A stretch of 57,500 nt of DNA, from the NCBI GenBank assembly GCA_905221605.1, contig CAJNDS010000808.1:1-57500 (forward strand), given 5' to 3'. The DNA comes from Symbiodinium natans (lineage: Eukaryota; Sar; Dinophyceae; Suessiales; Symbiodiniaceae). Shown here piece by piece: positions 45,311 to 56,096 of this stretch (its first letter is position 1; every line of letters starts with the position of its first letter). The translations under genes were made by a program, and so were the position numbers. The notes under the pieces are model-generated. The model did not search any database and was not told the DNA's origin. It saw only the letters and a program-made list of their open reading frames with translations.

Positions 45311-45839
45311 TTTTTTACGGACTCCAAGAAAGTTTGCATCTCGAAAACCTACCTTTGCATGTCGGACCCCCAATCTGCATGTTGGACAGAGGGATCCCCT
45401 GAAGACCCCTCAGGATTTGGGCTTCCGCAGGGTGGCGAGAGGCAGCATCCACGTGGTATGAGGCTCGCGCAACTTGACTCCGGAAGAATTCTGCCTTAGA
45501 TGAAGGACAGGGTTCGCGCTTCTTCGAATCTCTAAACCCAAGCCTAAAAGACCTAAAGCCGCAACCCCTGAACCCTATACTTGTGTGCACGCCCAAGCAC
45601 CTCGTTCAGGGTTTAGGGCTTGGGGTTCAGCATCTCATGTGACTAGCTAGTTCTAGTCAAGCCATTGTCGAGTCCTGGAAAAATACCACACACTCCCAAA
45701 GAACCTCGTAACATTAAGAACATGTAAAGTTCATTCAATCCACAAACCCTAGGCTCCATACCCTAAGGCCCAAACAAACACTCAGATCCTGGCCCAATTG
45801 GCCCTGAACCCTAAACCAAGCCCCACTAATTCAAAACTG

Positions 45840-46240
45840 ATATAATTTCGGGCTGGGGCATTAATTCGGGTTGGTACCCAATCAGGGCTGGTACCCAAAA
45901 TTGACCTTATTTTCGGCTGGACGTTCCTGGGCATTGATTGTTCGGGTAGTAGGGCATTAATATTGGGGTTGGTACCCTAAAACAGGGCCGGCACCCAAAA
46001 TTGACGTTATTTGGGGCTGGGCATGAGGGCTGGTACCAAAAGCTGGGACTCCAAATTGACCGTATTTTGGGCTGGGGAATTAAGCTTGGTACCCAAATCA
46101 GGGCCGCTGCCCAAAATTGACCTTGTTAGGGTACCCGGTCAGGCAACCAAAATTGACCTCATTCTGGGCTTTTGAGCATTAGGGTTGGTACCCCCATTTT
46201 GGGTCCGGCAGCCAAAATTGACCTGATTTGGGGTTGTTAA
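45840..46240. repeat. ~60-70-bp GGTACC-rich tandem repeat
   Basis: About six imperfect units: GGGCATTAAT..., GGTTGGTACCC, CAGGGC(T/C)GG, then CCAAAATTGACCTTATTTGGG. Telomere-like TTTGGGGTTTAGGG words follow at about 46262-46290 and 46515-46535, in the opposite orientation to the chromosome end. Confidence 0.8.
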
Positions 46241-46244
46241 CTGT

Positions 46245-47236
46245 ACACATGAAAGAGAGGGTTTTGGGGTTTGGGGTTTAGGGCTTCCACCTTATAACCC
46301 TAAAAGAACAGGACCACGTCTATACCGCTCTGATAAAATAACCATCTCAACCACCTCAGGGCTTAGGGCTTTAAGGATTTCAAGGATTTCTGGCCCTGAA
46401 ACAAAAAGAAAAAGACATCGTCGCAAGACTGGCCACTTGCAATGCATTGAATGTCCAAGGAGGAAAACTCATCGTCCTGCCAGCAGAGGGTGGGCTTTTG
46501 AAGTCTGAGGCGGCCTTGGGGTGTTTGGGGTTTAGGGCTCAGGACGGTAGAACGTGCCATGTCTTGAAGAGGAGTCGCTGTTGAGAACGCAGCGGGCACG
46601 AAACAGCTCAAAGCCTTCCTGCAGAAATGGGGTCTCGTAAGCAGCCATTCCCTTGAATCTTTGGAGAACCAACGTGGGCCCCCGACCAGAGCCTAAACTA
46701 TACTGTTGAACTGCAATGCCCTCAATTTTTGAGGGTGAAGGACATCCCTTACTTCGGCAAAATAGGCGTTTGAACCCCGAACTCTTCCAGCGCTTTGTTC
46801 GATCAGTAGGGCCCATGCACAGGGAGGGAAGCCTGGATTGCAAACCTCGCTAAACCCTATGATAGGACTTAGGCCGAACGGTTGAGGGTTAAACCCTCAA
46901 CTTCTTGAAGCCTCTGCCCGGCAAAACCTCGAAACCACAAGCTCCCAAGCCCCAACCTGCAGGAGCACCTGACAGCATCTGACATCCGGCTGCATGCTGC
47001 AACAAGTTTCGGAGACTTAGAGATTCATGTAGCAAAGGATGGCTTAGCCATATCTGACATGTTAACATCCTGATGGCACAGGGCACCTCGAGCCCAAAGC
47101 GGAGCGCAAAGTGGGTGTAAGCAACTTTACCATTGGGGCTTGTGCTTGTACCCATCTGCAAGACGAGTTGCTCCATGGCGTATGTTTGTTTTATGTGTCG
47201 GCCACATGGACTGAAGTTGCACACGAATCTTCGTTT
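46245..47236. other. No recognisable gene
   Basis: Spacer downstream of the helicase gene. Short frames only (up to ~110 codons). Several GGTTTAGGGCTTGGGG-type words suggest decayed telomeric or satellite DNA. Confidence 0.5.
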
Positions 47237-49357
47237 TCAACGATGATGGTGCTGATAGCCTCCATAGGTCCTCCGACCGTATCCATACTTGTCGATCCTG
47301 CTTCGCCCATGCGGCTCCTCGCCCTTCGGCCAGACCAAATTTATAGGAACGTCAACCGGGTACTCACCAAATCTGCTCGTATCATCGAAACAGACCGTGA
47401 TGTTGCGACACCTTACTCGCGCATCCTTCACCATCCCAGGGTCCTTCTGCCCATGCTGCCCCATCACAATGACTGGCTCACCCTCAACAAAATACTTGTC
47501 TGGCAAGGCCCGTCGATCCTTGGCAATGAAAAGTTTACGATCCTGGCCAGCACCACATGAGACGTGAGGCAAACTGAGCTCATCTGCCAGAGTGTGTATG
47601 AGCTTTCGTCTATAAGATGGGATGCTTGCGGGCAACGTCCACACCTGCGAAGTTGTGTCGTATGTTCCCTGACCAAGGGTCTCTGGGCTGACGTGTCCAG
47701 CAAGCACTTGCTGCATGACTGCCTTCACGTCCGTCATGAACTCTGTATCCTGGCTGTACAAGTCTTGCAAAGCCTGAGGAACCTTCTGCCCACAATGCTC
47801 GAGGAGTCGAATTAGCTCCCCAGCGATCCAAAAGCGGCCCTCTGGCAGAAATGCCAACACCCTTCCATTCTTCTGACCAGGACGACATGTGCGGCCAATG
47901 CAGTTTGCATACTCTCCCATACTTTGCGGAAAGTCGAAGAGCACCACAGCCAGCGACAATTGTGAGCATGAGCTAGTGTCCTGGAAGTCCAAGCCTCTTC
48001 CGGCCAGGGAAAAAGTGGAAATCAGCGCCCTTGTATTTCTGCGGACAAAGTCCTTGTAGGAAGACTGCTGTGCATGCTGTGCATGCTGTGCATGCTGTGC
48101 ATGCTGTGCATGCTGTGCTTCATGAGCATGATGATCAAGGACCGCAATCGGGTGAACTCCACTGCTAGTCACACGTGCGATGGCATCTCGGAGTTTCGAA
48201 TCAAAGGCTACATGTCCAAGTTGTGTCCTATGACAGAGTATCAGCAAGGACTCCTCTTCTTGAAAATCCTCCGCAATCCACCTTAGCAGCTCCGCCATCT
48301 TCGCGTCAAAGCCACCATCAAAAGCACCAGGAAACAACTTCACGTCCTGAGAGATGCTGGGCACTTTCGGGTTCACCTGAATTTTAAACAGCTCCTCGCC
48401 ACAAATGTCCAAGGCTGCCTTTTCGGCTTCGAGCGGCAGAGTTGCGGAGAAGAGAAGAAGCTGCCGGTCCTTGCGGAGCAACCGCAGCAGTTCCCGTATC
48501 TGCATCAGCCAAGTTCCTGCTGCAAGCATGTGGTCTGCTTCATCCAAAACCACGTAGCTCAGACGCTTGGCGCTGATCCAGCATCTCCTGGTCATGAGCT
48601 CCCAGAGCCTTCCGGGAGTTGCCACTAAAATCTCCGGCCACCTCCCAAAATCGGGGGCACCCTCCAGTGGAGTCTGAAGCTCTGCAGCTTGTCCGCCAAA
48701 GATCACACCCGCACGCAACAAGTCCTCTCCCTTCGTTCGGCTGCAGAACTGCTGCGCTACGCCATGCGTCTGAACTGCAAGCTCTCGAGTCGGCTCAAGA
48801 AAAAGAGCAATTGGTCCTTCGCCTTTTGTCAGCACAGGCTGAGCCATGATGTGCACTAATGCAGGCAGTAAGAAGGCCAACGTCTTTCCAGATCCAGTCG
48901 GTGCCACTGCAATCACATCCGCCCCTGCCAGTGCGCAAGGCCATGCTTGTGCTTGCACAGAAAATGGCAGAGCCTGCAGAGCCTCACTTGAAAACAACTC
49001 CATTGCCAGCTCTTCAACAAACGATGGGAAACTTGTTTCTTGAAATGTTTGAAATGGCTTTGGAGCTGGTCTCCCTCTGACACTTGTAACGACAATACCC
49101 CTGGACTTCCGATACTCCTCCACGTCCTCCTGAGTTCGGCGTCCAAGGACAGGGTGTGCTTCTTCGAGGTTTCCCCAGCAAAATTGCTCACAGCGGAGCG
49201 CCTGATCAGGGTGGTTCAAGTAAAAGTCCTTGTGCAACTTGGGTAGCTCATGGCTAAGCCAGTCTCCGTCAAGCACCCTTGCGGGAATGATCCGCGGAGC
49301 TACCTCCAATGCCTGCAGGTCCTGACAGGAACAGCATACACAGCAGTGGCCACACAT
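47237..49357 (-). CDS. DEAD-box ATP-dependent RNA helicase with R3H domain
   Basis: One uninterrupted frame encodes 706 residues, from the ATG at 49357 to the TGA at 47237-47239. It carries the helicase core in order: Q-motif region (PFSVQAQAWP, 131-140), motif I APTGSGKT (152-159), Ia PTRELA (189-194), GG (221-222), Ib TPGR (247-250), II DEAD (272-275), III SAT (304-306), V AGRGLDF (452-458) and VI as NCIGRTCR (485-492). Such enzymes use ATP to unwind or remodel RNA and ribonucleoprotein complexes. Residues ~580-613 (RRKLIHTLADELSL, then SCGAGQDRKLFIA) form an R3H domain with the R584-x3-H588 signature, a module that binds single-stranded nucleic acid. A Gln-His-Ala repeat (~413-431), encoded by a 9-bp microsatellite, lies in the second RecA lobe before motif V. 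Motif VI departs from the usual HRIGRTGR: His and the first Arg are Asn and Cys. The first ~15 residues are Cys-rich and atypical, and TCCTGTCAG|G near 49322 could be a 3' splice site, so the real N-terminus may lie in an upstream exon. Confidence 0.9.
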   Translation of the reverse strand: MCGHCCVCCSCQDLQALEVAPRIIPARVLDGDWLSHELPKLHKDFYLNHPDQALRCEQFCWGNLEEAHPVLGRRTQEDVEEYRKSRGIVVTSVRGRPAPKPFQTFQETSFPSFVEELAMELFSSEALQALPFSVQAQAWPCALAGADVIAVAPTGSGKTLAFLLPALVHIMAQPVLTKGEGPIALFLEPTRELAVQTHGVAQQFCSRTKGEDLLRAGVIFGGQAAELQTPLEGAPDFGRWPEILVATPGRLWELMTRRCWISAKRLSYVVLDEADHMLAAGTWLMQIRELLRLLRKDRQLLLFSATLPLEAEKAALDICGEELFKIQVNPKVPSISQDVKLFPGAFDGGFDAKMAELLRWIAEDFQEEESLLILCHRTQLGHVAFDSKLRDAIARVTSSGVHPIAVLDHHAHEAQHAQHAQHAQHAQHAQQSSYKDFVRRNTRALISTFSLAGRGLDFQDTSSCSQLSLAVVLFDFPQSMGEYANCIGRTCRPGQKNGRVLAFLPEGRFWIAGELIRLLEHCGQKVPQALQDLYSQDTEFMTDVKAVMQQVLAGHVSPETLGQGTYDTTSQVWTLPASIPSYRRKLIHTLADELSLPHVSCGAGQDRKLFIAKDRRALPDKYFVEGEPVIVMGQHGQKDPGMVKDARVRCRNITVCFDDTSRFGEYPVDVPINLVWPKGEEPHGRSRIDKYGYGRRTYGGYQHHHR
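48067..48118. repeat. 9-bp microsatellite within the helicase gene
   Basis: Five to six copies of TGTGCATGC, encoding Ala-Gln-His on the minus strand. A repeat length divisible by 3 keeps the frame open; copy number is likely to vary between alleles. Confidence 0.92.
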
Positions 49358-50466
49358 GCTTCACAATCAGGCTTGAATCAGCTGTGCCTCAGCAACTGCA
49401 GAAGCATCTGTTGCACTGGCCATTGCAACAAAGCTACATGTGAGCAGTGTCAAAATAACTTGTTCATGCCCAACATGTCCTTGAATTTTGGAGCGTACCA
49501 TACAAGATGTTCCACGCTCTGATTGTGGCAAAGCTGTGTGTTCAGGACGAGTCCCAGAGATGCCCAAGATCTGAAAGAAAATACAGCAGCGCAATGTCGT
49601 CAGCGAGTCTGCAAATTCTGCAACCTCCATCAACTCCCAAACCCCTCATGAGACACGGGTGACACGAGCTTGGATTCTGGGACATGAGTCCGGGTCAAGA
49701 ACGTCTTCACACAGCAGTTGTACATTCATTATACGGTGCACTCTAACCATACCTCTATTCGCTCTATTCAAATCTGTTCTGGTCTGGCACAAGCTGTGGA
49801 GTGTCGGTCGTCCGTTTCTGTTTGGGCGAATGTGGGAATCTCGGTGAGACGCGGTTTTTTTCTTACAAGCCTCTGTTCAGGCTAACTGTGCCTCAGGAAC
49901 AAGACGGAACACGGAACTTCACGGAACTTCACGGAACTGCAACTCGCTGCGAGGACTCCAAGCTCGGTGCGAACGAATGCAGATTCCCCGGGTGCAGCCG
50001 TAGACTGACAGACACGTCGTATTTCCAGCATTGGTAAGACTCCCAACAGGAGAGCATGGTGCACAAGGCCCAATCCCTACAGTAGAATTATGCGCAAGCA
50101 AGAAGAGTTGTCTCACGAGCTGGCCACAGTGCACACGTCTGCAGGGGCGAAGGACGCTGTGACTGTAGCAACACCTGTTGGTCAGCTGCAGCACATCATG
50201 TCAAGCTGGTACAGCATATCCTAACCGAGGCATCAACAGAGTTTGCATTGCGCCAGAACAGAACCACTTTTCAGGCTCCATGCCTGACAATAGATGCCAC
50301 AGCTTTTCGAGGCAGGCACGGCCTGTTTACGCAACATCTTCGTGCCTGTACTGCCAGCACACAGTTGGAAAACAGGCTGCTCTGCTCTAAGAGTCAGGCC
50401 AGCGCAAATCTCTTCCAAACGCCTGCCCTGAGGAAGAGGGAACAAATGCATGAAGGAACAAATGCA
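49358..50466. other. Upstream of helicase; possible exon remains
   Basis: A minus-strand frame at 49367-49633 ends just upstream of the helicase ATG and contains TATTTTCTTTCAG, a good-looking 3' splice site, near 49570. This could be a 5' untranslated exon or intron of the helicase gene, but no coding homology is recognised. A 10-bp CACGGAACTT repeat (x3) occurs at about 49919-49938. Confidence 0.35.
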
Positions 50467-50619
50467 TCACGCAAATCTGATATCCAGAGCTGCAACCTCG
50501 GTCTCGTCAAAGCTCTTGCTGTCCATCTCGAAGCCGATTACATTGTTTGCTTCGTCGCGAATTTCTTTGGCGGCTTCCTCTCCATTTGTCACATGTTGGT
50601 TACTCAAAAACCCTATCAT
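50467..50619 (-). CDS. Possible small ORF or terminal exon, unknown function
   Basis: From the ATG at 50619 a 50-codon frame runs to the TGA at 50467-50469. Its translation is acidic and of natural composition (TNGEEAAKEIRDEANNVIGF, then EMDSKSFDETEVAALDIRFA), unlike the low-information frames around it. It may be the last exon of a minus-strand gene whose other exons I cannot recognise; candidate acceptors (ATGATAG|G, TTTTTGAG|T) lie just inside the frame. I do not recognise a family. The complementary plus frame is hydrophobic, as is expected opposite an acidic one. No start context supports an independent small protein. Confidence 0.3.
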   Translation of the reverse strand: MIGFLSNQHVTNGEEAAKEIRDEANNVIGFEMDSKSFDETEVAALDIRFA

Positions 50620-51116
50620 AACATATCGGACCTATCAATGCTATCCGAGCCTCGGAGGCGGTGAGATGCAAGCCCAGCACGAAAAACACCAACCTGTGAG
50701 CTGAAAAACGGGTAGCATGACACTCTCCTGGTACAACAACGTCTCAATCGAACACAATCGGCCTGCGAATGATCTTCATAGCAGGTATGTCACTGGATCC
50801 GGCATGCGCAGCGTTATCGTATCACAAATGTGATTTTTCATGGTTGTTCACAGTTCCTGGCACTTGCTGGACTGCGCCATTCATGTCTTTCAATGCCTTT
50901 CCCTTCCGCGGCAGCTGGCTGCAGCAAAAGATATCCACGACAAAGCCACAACAACGGAGAGTGCAGCAACTGCCCAATGTTGCAGGTCGGTTGAAAGCAC
51001 ATCTGCGGCGACCAGGCGCACGTATTATTCATCCCGGCACAGGCTCTAAGAAACAGCGATCTGCACCAACTGCCTTGCCATCAATCAGGACCCATGCCTG
51101 GAAGCAAGGGTGAATC

Positions 51117-51205
51117 GACGAACACAACTCATGGCATGACAGATCCTGCACTCACCCATCAGATTGGTGAGTGCCTGCTCCGTCATGCCATGAGTTGTGT
51201 TCGTC
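51117..51205. ncRNA. 89-nt precursor-microRNA-like hairpin (candidate)
   Basis: The outer stem is 24 bp and perfect: 51117-51140 (GACGAACACAACTCATGGCA, then TGAC) pairs with 51182-51205 (GTCATGCCATGAGTTGTGTT, then CGTC). Inside it a 7x7-nt internal loop with partial pairing is followed by a 9-bp perfect stem, GCACTCACC (51148-51156) with GGTGAGTGC (51166-51174), and a 9-nt loop. Overall length, arm length and a bulge part-way along match a microRNA precursor. The strand of transcription cannot be told from a palindrome. A short foldback transposon remnant is the main alternative. Confidence 0.45.
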
Positions 51206-54200
51206 AACTGAAGCTCATCACATCTCAAATGACCTTGCAAAGATCAAAGCACAGCACCTCCCCATCTCCATTCCTCATACGAAGCCATCGAACGCCTGCG
51301 CTCTGCACAGCGAGACACAGCACACCGCGCGCAGTTAAGAAATGGTACGGCCTTCTACACAAAGTCCATCACCCTCCAGAATCTCACCTTGACCCTTTTG
51401 GCCAAGCTTGTCCTGAAAAGCTAGGTCAGGTCATGTCGCATAGCAGTTCTATCTACAACGCAATCTGTTGCTCCTTAGCAGTCTGTCTGGGATCAGCTTT
51501 GGGCATCAGGTAGACGAGAGGCTCCAACACAACCCAGTGCTTACCTCAAAGAGATTCTGAAGGTCAACACATGTCACGACCCTGTCTGGATCATCGTCGC
51601 TGAGCTGCACTTCTTGAGTGCCTCATCGCCCCAGCTGGTGGGCTGAACCTTCGCCATGCAAAAGCAAAATGGCACAGGCGCAGTGAGTTTTAGTGGACGT
51701 GCGTGGAAGTGGTAAATTCTGCCCAGGTCACGCCATCCACACGCAATGCCGCAGGTCCTTGGCCACGTCAGTGCATTGTGTCCCTCTCAAATCTCGCAAC
51801 TGAGCTCCGCTTGTTCCTGAAAAGCAATAGGTTTGATGTCGGACGTCGCGCTCATACTAGCACCTATGCATCTCAGCTAGGAAAACACCCATGACGATCA
51901 AAGATCAAAGAAAAGCCTTCACAAAAACAGGCAAACTATGCCCACGGCTCATGGTCTCAACCTCCACTCACATTCGCGAATGCCGCGCGCAAGGTACAGC
52001 AAATTGACTGCGAATTTGATAAACTGTCACTTGTCTTATGGTTGTGGCGACAGTCTGGACAAGGCTGGTTGAAAGACAACTACAAACTAACTACAAGATG
52101 CTGCGAGCTAGGGATGGGTACAATCCCAGACCTGCGGGGAAAGGTCTTTGATCTCTTGATTGCACATTCTCGCTGAGCCATGCTGATTGCCTGCACAAAC
52201 ACAACAAACAGCACAAGCTGCATCTCAGAATGCTCAAGCAGCAGGGCAAGTGTCAGTTCTTTTTCTGCTGAAGGGCTGGTCGCATTATGGGCATTGACCG
52301 TGGCCTGTACTCATTGAGTCTCATTGATGGTAAAAGATGTAAAAAGTCTTGCACAGGGTTACAAGGTTTTAAAAGAATGCAGCACAGGCCCTTGAGGGGA
52401 TGCGGGAGCATCAACAAAGCTGGTCCTTTGGAAGCAACGACTGCGTTGTGACAGAATTTCTTTGTCGAAACTCGCGGCGTGAAACATCAACACGAATGCT
52501 GTTAATGTCCACCACTTCTCTTCCAGCTGCCACATCACCTTTCTGAAATTCGTCTGGAAACGGGAAGCCTGCGTGCAAGCCTCAGAAAACAGTCTTCAGC
52601 ACCTGAGAACGGTTAGTATTGATGCGCACAAACCTTTGGGCCCCTTTAATGGTGCATGTTGTTCCCATTGGGCAAATTGGGCAGAGTGCCTGTTCTGTGT
52701 GCTTCGACATGCTTCGACATGCCGGTGTCGGAAGCAGGGCACCACGGCTTGCCCTGAAAGGAAGTAGACTCCGGGTATCTGCACGGTGACGGACATGCAC
52801 TAAACTTCTAAATCCAGGAACTCCACCATCACAACAGTGGAACAATTTTGTGGATGCCTATCGTATGCCGACCAAACTACCTCCGTGCCTGGACGACCAG
52901 AACGTGGAGCAGAACGTGGAGATATCGTCATACCAGACACAGATTTAAATATTGTAAGCCAAGGTCAACATTCATTATCAGCTCACCTCCCTATGGAACA
53001 CAAAGGCCGAACCTAATCCTTGTAACTTAACGGGATTTATGACGCTCACACACAGTCAGGCCTTGTCCACAGCCTGACGCCGTAAATCTGACACATCATC
53101 AGGGCCTTGGCACACAGGAAAATGCGCAGGGTGTTTGTGGCCCAAAGCTGCCGTGCAAGTGAAGGAATGGAACCAGAATATTGCAGAAAAAGACATCGAA
53201 GACATCTCAAAATGCTTCAGTAAAGGCACTCATGAGATGCCAATCAGAAGCCGCCTGCGAAAACTAACATGAAGCTAATGAGGCACGATGCATTTACTGG
53301 AGTGAGCAAAAAGCAAGGAAAAAGAAGAGAGCCAGAAAGAGAGAGAAAGATAGACAATTGCCTTGAGTGCTGTGACGGCATCATCCGTGCCCAGTCTTCG
53401 CGAAAGGGCAGCGGCAGAATTCGGGCCTCAGGTCAGAGCGATCCGAGCTTGTTCCAAGCTTGTTCCAAGCTTGTTCCAAGCTGTTCCCATTCGCCTGATG
53501 TCCAGTATCACATTGTCCACTTTTTTGGAACGGTTTCAGGGAGCCAAGAGATGGGCATGGGCCCCCATGGCAATGCCAACTGTGCTGCAGGCCATATTGC
53601 TGCAACACCGCAAGGCATGAGGCTGCATCGCCTCTTCGTGGTTGCCAACATGTGTAACACACTGTTATACAGTCACACAGGTCTCTCCAGTGTCCCACGC
53701 CTGCCACTGCGGCTTGCACCAAGACCTTTTAACTGCAAATGGCGAAGCTGAAGCGAAGAGCCAGCGCATCACACAGCAATGGCAACCTCCCGAATAACAG
53801 CGACGGCGAAAGCACGGCGTGCCTTGGACCAGGCATTACCAATGGCAAAGAACGGCTTTGGTCCAAGACAAAAGGCTGCAGCGAATGATTCGATTGCAAG
53901 TGGTCGAAGAAGCTGCTGAAGCGGACCTCCACACAATCAGCATCAAGATGTACAGTCAAGCTGATAAGCTGAAGCCGTCATCAATCGGTTCACATATGTT
54001 CACATGTCTCGAAGGATGACAGCTCAGAGTGTGCCGCACCCACGCTGCCATGATGCACGGCTCTGTAAATGCAACCTGGCAGAGGATGCACTCGACAGTA
54101 CATACTCAATCCAAATGTGGGCCTGCAAAGTCAACCTCTTCATTGGCGGTCTTGAGCGGTCCGGCGGCCTAGGCAAACTATTGCAGGGATTTGTCGGATT

Positions 54201-54634
54201 TGTCGGAGTTGTAAGATTTTCCTTCGAAGTTCCTGGCATGGCTCTGTGTATTGAAAGTCGGTGGCAGCTACAGGTTGGCAATCATCAGAAGCAGTCCATT
54301 AAGCTCCTCCTAGGATTTTCCTTGTTTACTTAGGCGTTTCCTGAAAACATGATGCTGAAAATTAAAACTGAAGCGCGGGGAGTGGACATGCAACTTGGAC
54401 CAAACGCGATGCAACAGATGGCAATGATGGCTTGGGGATAATGTTGAACCCTCTTTGCAACATTGAATGCCAAAAGCACACACTGCAACATAAGCTTGCA
54501 CGTAGCAGTTTGACCTGCGCACCTCCACGAAAGCTCGCAAACGGTGACTCGGACTCTGGCCTCCACGAGCAACTTCACCAAACCGAAGCAGCCGCGCTGC
54601 ATCTCCTGAGTGAGCTCTCCAGTTTATGTGCTCC

Positions 54635-54690
54635 ATGCTCCGCTCTGATGCTCCGCTCTGATGCTCCGCTCTGCTGCTCCGCTCTGCTCT
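54635..54690. repeat. 13-bp tandem repeat
   Basis: About four units of GATGCTCCGCTCT, drifting into GCTGCTCCGCTCT and CTGCT. Confidence 0.8.
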
Positions 54691-56096
54691 GCTGTTTGCG
54701 TCTGGGCTGCACCCAACACTTGGGACCTTGTTGACCTCCCAAAATGCTCGGACATAGGCAGTGAAACCATGCAATGCTCAAAGCAAGTCAGTGCAACAGA
54801 AGCCTTGCTGAGAAAAAACATACAAAAAGTGCCTGTCGGTACAGCTTCCGGCATGATCCTCAGACATCATATCCTATCATCAAACGAGAGACTACTGTAC
54901 CAATAAGCATCCAATAAGCTGCAGACATCCAGAAGCTGCCTCCATTCGGCTGACAGCGCACGTAGCTGCCACCATGTCTGGCCGGCAAAGTTCTGCTCTG
55001 TGAGTCACAACGCTCCCACAAAAACACTTCAAAAACACTGGGTGTCAAGCTCTGGGAGGCAGGAGCCGGAGGACCAAAAACCTGGCCATTGGCAATGGCA
55101 ATTGGCATGGCAATGCCAAGAATGCCACCAATGCCAACACACAGCTGGCGATTTCAGCATCACTGCTCCCAGCACCCTCAGCCACTGAGATCGGCCACGC
55201 TGCGGTCGCATCGTGCAAGGCCAATTTCAGAAGCGGTGCCCGGCTCTCCTACTTTCAAAAGCAGTTGTACTCAATGCGCCCGATGCAAATGTTTCAAGCA
55301 GGTATAGCGCTTCAAGCTGAAACTGCCCCGGCCTCCATGGAACAAGTTCCACACGACAATCTGACGGTTGGCTTGTCCTACGCTTAGAAATTGTGAAGAT
55401 TTCTCGACAGCATGAAAAAGTCACGAAAAGCTGTGAAGTCAAGTGTGCTTGTGAATGTTGTCTATTGCTGGCACATCTTGAGTCGATGCAGTTCACAGCA
55501 GCGTGAAGATCTTATCCTGCTTTCCTACACTGACACCATTGAAACAAAGCTGCTGCAATACACAAGCAAGAACGGGCTGCATTCGGGGCGAAAACAAACC
55601 GGAAGGTTAGGCTTCGATCCCTGCAAGCTGCGCAAAGGTTTTTCAAAATCAACAGTTCAACTGCCCAAAGATGCCTAAAGCGCCAACTGAAGCGACTTCC
55701 AAGGGGTCGAATGAACATCATTGATACACTCCCATATGCTTTCGTTTTTGGCAAAGCTGAGATTTCATATCTGTCTCACTCAACAAATTATGCCGGCGAA
55801 GACCCCAAAAAATAAAATTGCAGATCGAGGGACTCCGGCGCAGCAGGCGACACCGTTACACCGCCTGGTGGCGCTTCGTATTCGACAGCAGAAGCTGAAG
55901 CGGCCACCAGCAGCGGTGGGGCTATCGGCTTTGCTCTCATCCGTTTGAGGCTGACCAATCCAATCCCCAGCAGTGTTATGTGAACTTCGTTGCTTTGGCA
56001 TGTGTTTCTTTGGATGACTGGTAGCATGCCACAGAATACAAAGATCTTGTTGCTTCGAGCGCTATCTGCGCTGGCAGGCCTGGATGACGCAAACAG

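Larger units (their letters stand above)
50620..56080. other. No recognisable gene; one strong foldback
   Basis: About 5.4 kb with many short overlapping frames and no motif I can name. Small repeats: GTTCCAAGCTT x3 at about 53451-53480 and a 13-bp GATGCTCCGCTCT repeat (x4) at about 54635-54690. The only striking structure is the hairpin at 51117-51205. Confidence 0.45.

Noticed and set aside
44352-45461. Frames of 141-287 codons across 44.3-45.5 kb
   Set aside because: They translate the GCATCTCG array and the TTTTACTA microsatellite into repeated words (ASRKPTCAGWTQ, ILLFYYFT).
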